Shown here piece by piece: positions 1 through 5,000 of a stretch of 7,490 nucleotides of DNA; the first letter of the stretch is position 1, and each line of letters begins with the position of its first letter. The notes below the pieces were generated by a model. It saw nothing but the letters and a program-made list of their open reading frames with translations. It was not told the DNA's origin and did no database searches. Position numbers and translations under genes: made by a program. The stretch comes from Granulosicoccaceae bacterium (GTDB taxonomy: Bacteria; Pseudomonadota; Gammaproteobacteria; Granulosicoccales; Granulosicoccaceae), in the NCBI GenBank assembly GCA_023301405.1, contig JALZUX010000033.1:1-7490 (forward strand). The letters run 5' to 3'.

Positions 1-258
1 TATCATTTAGCTGCTGAAACGACAGACACCCGCAGCATTTCCTTTTTCCAGCCTTGGATGCTAGACGTACGCAACACTGCGTGATATGTTTTGTGAATCC
101 TGCTGTTAGATATTGCTCGCGACCAAAGCCTGTCGAGCAACATTTCAATTAGATTACAACGCTAGTCTTACATTTCTCTTTATCAGCCAGACATTCGTAT
201 CGACTGATGCCCCCGCGTTTCAATACGCCTTATATCGCAAACTCTTGCATATCATATT
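1..258 (+). other. rho upstream leader / intergenic region, no convincing gene
   Basis: No protein of credible length is visible. Frame 1 is open from the window edge to a TGA at 82-84, but its 27 residues do not resemble the thioredoxin tail often found upstream of rho in gammaproteobacteria. Two tiny start-to-stop frames occur: MLDVRNTA at 58-84 and MFCESCC at 86-109. E. coli rho has a leader peptide (rhoL) and is autoregulated by Rho-dependent attenuation in its leader. A similar leader role is possible here but is inference, since neither peptide resembles RhoL. No good -35/-10 pair could be assigned. Confidence 0.5.
113..140 (+). promoter_or_regulatory. Hairpin in the rho leader
   Basis: TTGCTCG at 113-119 is the exact reverse complement of CGAGCAA at 134-140. 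An alternative fold pairs TTGCT and CGAC with GTCG and AGCAA, leaving a two-base bulge and an 8-nt loop. No T-run follows, so it is not a classical intrinsic terminator. It may be a structured part of the rho leader, or the end of an upstream transcript. The role is inferred from position only. Confidence 0.25.
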
Positions 259-1515
259 ATGAATTTAACCGATCTCAAAAAGAAATCCGCGACTGAACTC
301 GTTGAGCTAGCTCAATCTGAAGGGCTGGACAGCGTGGCGCGATCGCGCAAACAAGACATTATTTTTTCATTGCTGAAGGCGCACTCGAGGAAGGGTGAGG
401 ATATCTTTGGTGGTGGTGTGCTTGAAATTCTGCAAGATGGTTTTGGGTTTCTCCGCTCGGCAGACAGTTCTTATCTTGCGGGTCCGGACGACATTTACGT
501 CTCTCCCAGTCAGATTAGGCGGTTTAGTTTACGCACCGGTGATTCGATAGACGGTAAAATACGCCCGCCGAAAGACGGTGAGCGATATTTTGCGCTGCTG
601 AAAGTGGATGAAATCAACTTTGGCCCACCGGAAGAAGCCCGTAATAAGGTGCTCTTTGAAAACCTGACGCCCTTGCATCCTACCGAAAGGCTGTCACTGG
701 AATTGGGCAACGGCAGCACAGAAGACATTACAGCACGAACGATCGACTTTGTTTCTCCAATCGGTAAGGGCCAGCGTGCGCTCATTGTGTCACCACCAAA
801 AGCCGGCAAAACAATGATTCTGCAAAATATCGCGCAGAGTATTGCTCATAACGATCCTGATTGCGTTTTGATTGTGCTGCTTATTGATGAGCGCCCGGAA
901 GAAGTCACAGAAATGGAGCGCATGGTACAGGGTGAAGTAGTTTCCAGTACCTTTGATGAGCCGGCAAGTCGTCACGTGCAAGTGGCCGAGATGGTGATTG
1001 AGAAAGCCAAGCGTTTGGTTGAACACAAGAAAGATGTAGTTATTCTGTTGGACTCAATTACCCGTCTGGCGCGTGCTTATAACACCGTTATACCGTCATC
1101 AGGCAAAGTGCTAACCGGTGGCGTTGATGCGCATGCGCTTCATCGTCCCAAGCGTTTCTTCGGTGCGGCCAGAAATATCGAGGAAGGTGGCAGTTTGACT
1201 ATTGTTGCTACCACGCTAGTTGATACTGGCTCTAAAATGGACGAAGTTATCTATGAAGAGTTTAAAGGCACGGGCAACATGGAATTGCATCTTGATCGCC
1301 GGATTGCTGAAAAACGTACCTTCCCTGCAATAAGCGTGAATCGTTCTGGAACTCGTCGTGAAGAACTGATGATCAGTCCTGAAGAGTTACAAAAGATCTG
1401 GATCTTGCGTAAATTCCTTCACCCTATGGATGAAATTGAAGCCATGGAGTTTCTGATGGGGCGATTGCAACAGACCAAAACTAACGATGAATTTTTTGAT
1501 GCTATGAAGCGCTAG
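259..1515 (+). CDS. rho: Transcription termination factor Rho
   Basis: Rho is the hexameric RNA-dependent ATPase/helicase that ends transcription at Rho-dependent terminators in the cytoplasm. The 418 residues match the E. coli protein (419) from end to end. The N-terminal helical domain (1-47) starts MNLTDLKK, which supports the ATG at 259 although no Shine-Dalgarno sequence precedes it. The cold-shock-like primary RNA site contains GFGFLR (61-66). Walker A is SPPKAGKT (178-185, Lys184). The catalytic Glu211 lies in DERPEE. Walker B is VILLDS (261-266, Asp265). The Q-loop (about 278-290) has SSGKVLTGG, and the R-loop has DTGSK (322-326). The arginine finger is Arg366. All key residues are present, with no insertion of the type seen in high-GC Gram-positive Rho. 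The gene stands alone on the plus strand, converging with purD. Autoregulation through the leader is likely by analogy with E. coli. Confidence 0.99.
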   Translation: MNLTDLKKKSATELVELAQSEGLDSVARSRKQDIIFSLLKAHSRKGEDIFGGGVLEILQDGFGFLRSADSSYLAGPDDIYVSPSQIRRFSLRTGDSIDGKIRPPKDGERYFALLKVDEINFGPPEEARNKVLFENLTPLHPTERLSLELGNGSTEDITARTIDFVSPIGKGQRALIVSPPKAGKTMILQNIAQSIAHNDPDCVLIVLLIDERPEEVTEMERMVQGEVVSSTFDEPASRHVQVAEMVIEKAKRLVEHKKDVVILLDSITRLARAYNTVIPSSGKVLTGGVDAHALHRPKRFFGAARNIEEGGSLTIVATTLVDTGSKMDEVIYEEFKGTGNMELHLDRRIAEKRTFPAISVNRSGTRREELMISPEELQKIWILRKFLHPMDEIEAMEFLMGRLQQTKTNDEFFDAMKR

Positions 1516-1546
1516 CATCAGGTAGCACTTTAATCATACTGCCTTA

Positions 1547-1569
1547 TTAACGCAGTAATTCTGCGTTAA
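1547..1569. terminator. Candidate hairpin between convergent rho and purD
   Basis: TTAACGCAG (1547-1555) and CTGCGTTAA (1561-1569) form a perfect 9-bp stem with the 5-nt loop TAATT. It sits 31 nt after the rho stop and 30 nt before the purD stop, which suits a bidirectional terminator. No U-tract directly follows it on either strand, so it may stall polymerase poorly or act mainly as an mRNA 3'-end stabilizer. The stem is seen directly; the function is inferred. Confidence 0.45.
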
Positions 1570-1599
1570 GCCAAGTTAGAATAAACTGTTGTTTTGAAT

Positions 1600-2871
1600 T
1601 TACTTCAGGGCGCGATGGCCAATATCTTTTCGATAAAAGGCGCCTTCCCAATTGATGTTTTCGGCGGCAGCATATGCTTGTAGCCTTGCATCTACAATGT
1701 CAGTGCCCATTGCGGTGACGCACAAAACACGACCACCACTGGTAATTGCTTTACCTTCATCAACGGTAGAGCCTGCGTGAAAAACTTGTACGTCTGGGGG
1801 TATGTTTTCAAGGCCGGTGATTGCATCACCTTTGCGGTAATTTTCTGGATAACCATGGGCAGCCATTACAACGCCGATAGCGGTTTGCTTTGACCAGTTT
1901 GCGGTGCATTGATCCAGCTTGCCATCGACAGCCGCGTTGCATAGCTCGATCAGATCAGATTCAAGTCGCATCAGAATGGGTTGGGTCTCAGGGTCGCCAA
2001 AACGTACATTGTATTCGATAACCTTTGCTTGGCGGTTAGCGTCGATCATCAGGCCGGCGTAAAGAAAGCCGGTAAAGCGATTGCCATCTTTTTGCATGCC
2101 TTTAACCGTGGGTTCAATGATGTCGCGCATGATGTGTTGCTTGAGTTTGTCGTCGACTCCAGCAGCTGGTGAGTAGGCGCCCATACCACCCGTGTTTGGA
2201 CCCAGGTCGCCTTCGTCACGTGCTTTGTGATCTTGCGAGGTTGCCATAGGCAGAATGTTTTCGCCGTCGACCATGCAAATAAAGCTTAGCTCATCCCCTT
2301 CAAGGAACTCTTCAATCACGACTTTGCTGCCAGCGCTACCAAAGCGGTTGCCTTCCAGCATATCGTCAACGGCTTTAATGGCTTGTTCGTTGGTGAGTGC
2401 AATCACAACGCCTTTACCTGCTGCGAGACCGTCAGCTTTGATGGCCAGCGGTGCGCCGTGCTTGTTTATGTAGATGTGGGCCTGTTGTGCGTCAGTGAAT
2501 ACCTCGTAAGCCGCTGTTGGTATCGCATATCTTTGCAGAAATGCTTTACAAAAAGACTTGCTGCCTTCCAGCTGCGAGGCGTTTTTTGTCGGCCCGAAAA
2601 TACGCTGGCCAGCGTCTGTGAATCGGTCGACAATCCCTGCAACCAGTGGTACTTCCGGGCCAACTATTGTTAGGTCGATAGACTTATCAGTAGCAAAGCT
2701 CAGCAGGTTTTCGATGTCGTCAGTATTGATGGGGATGTTGTTGATGCCTTGGGCCAATTCTGTGCCGGCGTTGCCTGGCGCTACAAAGACAGCAGTGACA
2801 TCTTTGCATTGGATCGCTTTCCAGGCCATTGCATGTTCTCTTCCACCACCGCCGACAATGAGTATATTCAC
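1600..2871 (-). CDS. purD: Phosphoribosylamine-glycine ligase (GAR synthetase)
   Basis: PurD catalyses the second step of de novo purine synthesis, joining 5-phosphoribosylamine and glycine with ATP hydrolysis to give GAR. The 423 residues are close to the usual length (E. coli about 429). The N-terminal domain has VGGGGREH (6-13), PGNAGT (32-37) and GPEVPL (71-76). The ATP-grasp domain follows, with AIKADGLAAGKGV (143-155), EEFLEGDELSF (187-197) and the segment 213-235 with QDHKARDEGDLGPNTGGMG. The family signature RFGDPETQ is at 290-297, and the C-terminal domain ends near 423. The start is GTG at 2871. AGGAA lies 9 nt upstream as a good ribosome binding site, and the product begins directly with the nucleotide-binding strand MNILIVGGGG. 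In many gammaproteobacteria purD follows purH. Here the upstream 342 nt hold no purH and lead to a divergent gene, so purD appears to be transcribed alone. Confidence 0.99.
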   Translation of the reverse strand: MNILIVGGGGREHAMAWKAIQCKDVTAVFVAPGNAGTELAQGINNIPINTDDIENLLSFATDKSIDLTIVGPEVPLVAGIVDRFTDAGQRIFGPTKNASQLEGSKSFCKAFLQRYAIPTAAYEVFTDAQQAHIYINKHGAPLAIKADGLAAGKGVVIALTNEQAIKAVDDMLEGNRFGSAGSKVVIEEFLEGDELSFICMVDGENILPMATSQDHKARDEGDLGPNTGGMGAYSPAAGVDDKLKQHIMRDIIEPTVKGMQKDGNRFTGFLYAGLMIDANRQAKVIEYNVRFGDPETQPILMRLESDLIELCNAAVDGKLDQCTANWSKQTAIGVVMAAHGYPENYRKGDAITGLENIPPDVQVFHAGSTVDEGKAITSGGRVLCVTAMGTDIVDARLQAYAAAENINWEGAFYRKDIGHRALK

Positions 2872-3010
2872 TTAGCTAATTTCCTGATTAGTTTGATGCA
2901 TGCTGGTTATAGGGTTTATGAAAAAACGCAGGTGTAAATTAGGGTCTGCGATTCAGCCTGTCATGCTGCTAGCACTCGTTAGCATGGGCCGCAAAAGGAA
3001 GGGGTATTCT

Positions 3011-3038
3011 ATAATATTCCGCGCTCTTGGTCGGTTAA
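3011..3038 (-). promoter_or_regulatory. Candidate sigma70 promoter for purD
   Basis: On the minus strand TTAACC (3038-3033, 4/6 to TTGACA) is followed after 16 nt by TATTAT (3016-3011, 5/6 to TATAAT). Transcription would start near 3004 and give a leader of about 130 nt before the purD GTG. The hexamers are visible but only moderately good, and the assignment rests on position. Confidence 0.35.
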
Positions 3039-3150
3039 ATAAGTAGTGAGCCGTGTTGTGGAAAAACAGGGCCTATTTGGGCTCAGCGCGAGGTGATGAG
3101 ATGTATAGGGCTGACTAGTCGAACGACTGCATCCACCAATTTATTACCTG

Positions 3151-3180
3151 TTCTCGAACTAGCTTCAGGGGGCGTATAAT
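3151..3180 (+). promoter_or_regulatory. Candidate sigma70 promoter for the MBL-fold hydrolase
   Basis: A perfect TATAAT at 3175-3180 lies 33 nt before the GTG start at 3214. The best -35 candidate is TTCTCG (3151-3156), with an 18-nt spacer and only 3/6 matches. The promoter would therefore be weak or activator-assisted. Transcription would begin near 3187, leaving a short leader. Confidence 0.45.
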
Positions 3181-3213
3181 TTCGGCTAACAGTATTGGGA
3201 AAGTGAGAGTCAT

Positions 3214-4107
3214 GTGGCCACAGAAATACCTTTTAATCAGAAGCCGGAATTCACCGTGGGCGTGGCAGACGTTCTATCGCCAAGAGTAAGGCGGGTAATC
3301 GCTGATAACCCCGGGCCATTCACGTTTACCGGCACGGGTACTTATATTATCGGGGCAGGGGATGTTGCAGTGATAGACCCCGGTCCGGCAGATCCTGCTC
3401 ATATAAAAGCTATTCTTGCTGCCACCGAAGGCGAAAGCATCAGTCATATATTAGTGACTCATACTCACACTGATCACTCTCCCGGGTGCGGTTTGTTGCA
3501 GCAACATTGTAACGCGCAAACTTTCGCATATGGCTCGCATGGCCTGGGCCGGCCGCGAAGCGATGTGGAATTTGGCGCTGACTATGACTTTAAGCCGGAT
3601 GTGCTCGTCACCGATGGTCAAGTGATTGAAGGCACTGAATGGTCGCTCCAGTGCTTGCATACACCCGGGCATGCAGCGAATCATTTGAGCTTTTATCTGG
3701 CGCAGGAAAATGCGCTTTTTTGTGGTGATGCGGTGATGGGTTGGTCAACCACGATTGTCTCGCCGCCTGATGGGAGCATGAAAGATTACATGGATACGCT
3801 GATACGGTTAATGCAGCGTGATGATCAGATCTTCTACCCGACACATGGCGCTCCGGTTACAAACCCACAAGAGTTTTTAGCGGCTCTTCATCAGCACCGG
3901 GTGGGGCGAGAAGAGCAGGCGCTGGCTTGTATCGAGCGCGGAGTCGATACGATCGCCGACATGGTGCCGGTCATCTACAGTGAGCTAGACCCGGCGATGT
4001 ACCCGGCTGCTGCCATGAGTTTGTTTGCAACAATCGAATGTTTGGCATTACAAGGTCGACTCACTGCTGAATCAATTACGTCGACCGCGCGTTATAAAAT
4101 TCCCTAG
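3214..4107 (+). CDS. MBL-fold metallo-hydrolase, LACTB2-like
   Basis: This is a cytoplasmic metallo-beta-lactamase-fold hydrolase of 297 residues with no signal peptide. The metal-binding set is complete: HTHTDH (His83, His85, Asp87, His88), His153 in TPGH, Asp172 in FCGDAVMG, and His211 in YPTHGAP. The segment from about 215 to 290 fits the winged-helix C-terminal domain of the LACTB2 group, whose human member is an endoribonuclease. The substrate of the bacterial proteins is not established, and a hydrolase for thioesters or other small esters is equally possible. The start is GTG at 3214. An ATG at 3212 overlaps it but opens another frame that stops after 25 codons, and the next Met in frame falls inside the domain. 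The Shine-Dalgarno is weak (GTGAGAG just upstream). The gene is divergent from purD and first in the plus-strand series leading to the rhomboid gene. Confidence 0.93.
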   Translation: MATEIPFNQKPEFTVGVADVLSPRVRRVIADNPGPFTFTGTGTYIIGAGDVAVIDPGPADPAHIKAILAATEGESISHILVTHTHTDHSPGCGLLQQHCNAQTFAYGSHGLGRPRSDVEFGADYDFKPDVLVTDGQVIEGTEWSLQCLHTPGHAANHLSFYLAQENALFCGDAVMGWSTTIVSPPDGSMKDYMDTLIRLMQRDDQIFYPTHGAPVTNPQEFLAALHQHRVGREEQALACIERGVDTIADMVPVIYSELDPAMYPAAAMSLFATIECLALQGRLTAESITSTARYKIP

Positions 4108-4155
4108 TCTTGTTAGTTGATACTGTGTAAGTATTATTTTGCGCAAATTCGCCGT

Positions 4156-4299
4156 ATGTTCGACCGAGTGAATAAATTGCTGCGGGATCGTTTGGCGGTG
4201 AAAAATTCGCCAGACCTGTCGTTTGGATGTCTCTCGTGCAACGGCTGTTTGCTATCAGCAGCAGTTACACGCAGTGATGCCTTGTCTTTAGAAAAGTAA
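4156..4299 (+). CDS. Doubtful small Cys-containing protein, 47 residues
   Basis: An open frame from ATG 4156 to TAA 4297-4299 lies in the 212-nt gap between the MBL-fold gene and the rhomboid gene. It can be extended to a TTG at 4117, giving 60 residues and starting 9 nt after the MBL stop. Codon choice (Leu as TTG/CTG, mixed third positions) looks like the neighbouring genes. The product begins MFDRVNKLLRDRL, a possible amphipathic helix. It then carries a GCLSCNGC cluster (C-x2-C-x2-C) before a short apolar stretch. No ribosome binding site precedes any start, and I recognise no family. It could be a real small metal-binding or redox peptide, or simply a chance frame in a leader. No function is assigned. 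Confidence 0.25.
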   Translation: MFDRVNKLLRDRLAVKNSPDLSFGCLSCNGCLLSAAVTRSDALSLEK

Positions 4300-4319
4300 A
4301 CATAAGTTTAAGTGATTCG

Positions 4320-4898
4320 GTGAATTTCAGCATTGACCAGACGTTGGCTTTGATTGGGAGCCTTGATCCATTGGTATTTTTTATACCGGTGATATGGGTG
4401 ACGTTTTTTGTTTCGAAAGTACTGCCCTTGAAAAAGTTTGGATTGATTCCGCGTGCCGGAACCGGTCTGCTGGGTGTGGCAGGTATGCCGTTTCTGCACC
4501 AAGATTTTAAACACCTGATGTCGAACACAGTTCCACTAGCGTTGTTGCTGCTACTGCTATACCGAACGGCAGCTGGTGCACTCACCGTGGTGGTCTGTAC
4601 GCAATTGTTGGGTGGTACGGTGTTATGGTTAGTCGGGCGTAGTGCCATTCATATTGGGGCTAGTCTGCTGGTGTTCGGTTTAACCGGGTTTCATATCGCG
4701 AATGGATTGCTCGAGGGGCAAATCACCTCGATTGGCATTGCTTTGCTTGTGGCCGCCTTGTATGGCGGTACATTCTTAACCAGTATAAATCCATGGAGGA
4801 AAGGTTCTTCATGGGATGGTCATCTATGTGGGTTTCTAGCCGGGGTAGTCGTTGCAGTGGCATTTTCAAGCTCTTGGGTCGCTGAATTACTGTTGTAG
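4320..4898 (+). CDS. Rhomboid family intramembrane serine protease
   Basis: This is a six-TM-type rhomboid of 192 residues, the short bacterial form lacking a cytosolic domain. It would cleave transmembrane substrates within the inner membrane. The sequence is strongly apolar throughout, with segments near 12-33, 48-60, 68-90, 91-106, 112-130, 135-155 and 168-186. Family marks are HLMSN (His65 and Asn69, the HxxxN motif), Ser115 in HIGAS as nucleophile, and His168 in SWDGHLCGFLAG as the second catalytic residue. The residue after the nucleophile is Leu (GASL), where most rhomboids have Gly (GxSG). The dyad itself is intact, so activity is likely. The start is GTG at 4320: the in-frame stop at 4275-4277 is followed by no other usable start, and the Shine-Dalgarno is poor. 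It lies between the MBL-fold gene and selD, on the same strand. Substrates are unknown, and no GlyGly-CTERM target that would suggest a rhombosortase is in the window. Confidence 0.92.
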   Translation: MNFSIDQTLALIGSLDPLVFFIPVIWVTFFVSKVLPLKKFGLIPRAGTGLLGVAGMPFLHQDFKHLMSNTVPLALLLLLLYRTAAGALTVVVCTQLLGGTVLWLVGRSAIHIGASLLVFGLTGFHIANGLLEGQITSIGIALLVAALYGGTFLTSINPWRKGSSWDGHLCGFLAGVVVAVAFSSSWVAELLL

Positions 4899-4919
4899 CT
4901 CTTTTGTTGAACCAACTGA

Positions 4920-5000
4920 ATGGCCAGACAACTAATGCGTCAAGCTTATGTTGATTCTTCCAAGTTTGTTGACACCATGGATCTGAAAAATACCCGATGA
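4920..5000 (+). CDS. Mini-ORF overlapping the selD start (possible leader peptide)
   Basis: A 26-codon frame runs from ATG 4920 (internal ATGs at 4935 and 4977) to TGA 4998-5000. The stop overlaps the selD ATG (4997-4999) as ATGA, the classic arrangement for translational coupling. The peptide begins MARQLMRQAY and ends MDLKNTR. It is polar, has no signal or membrane segment, and matches no family I know. Neither this frame nor selD has a clear Shine-Dalgarno, which makes coupling attractive for selD initiation. A chance overlap cannot be excluded. The overlap is seen directly; the regulatory role is inferred. Confidence 0.3.
   Translation: MARQLMRQAYVDSSKFVDTMDLKNTR

Larger units (their letters stand above)
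2872..3213. other. Divergent intergenic region between purD and the MBL-fold gene
   Basis: These 342 nt contain no credible ORF. They hold a candidate promoter in each direction (listed separately). An imperfect dyad at 2962-2986 pairs CATG and CTA with TAG and CATG around an 8-nt loop, with a 3-nt bulge; it would lie in the purD 5' leader. TGAGCC (3047-3052) is complementary to GGCTCA (3080-3085). No sequence close to the 16-bp palindromic PurR operator was recognised, so control of purD by PurR is not supported by eye. Confidence 0.5.

Noticed and set aside
1..84. Tail of thioredoxin (trxA) at the left edge
   Set aside because: trxA often precedes rho, but the open frame here does not look like a thioredoxin C-terminus.
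1981..2937. Plus-strand open frames across purD
   Set aside because: They are shadows of purD, without recognisable domains or ribosome binding sites; purD has the complete set of family motifs.
2930..2975. PurR operator near ACGCAGG at the purD leader
   Set aside because: Only the ACGCA half resembles the operator; the palindromic second half is missing.
3212..3289. ATG at 3212 as the start of the hydrolase gene
   Set aside because: It is in a different frame that stops after 25 codons. The GTG at 3214 opens the frame carrying all metal-binding motifs.
4265..4648. Minus-strand frame of 127 codons over the rhomboid gene
   Set aside because: It is low-complexity and family-less, and lies opposite a gene with clear rhomboid motifs, so it is a shadow.
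4969..4974. Perfect TTGACA upstream of selD as a -35 element
   Set aside because: The matching -10 position (about 4991-4997) reads ACCCGA-like sequence with no resemblance to TATAAT, and it would fall on the selD start codon.
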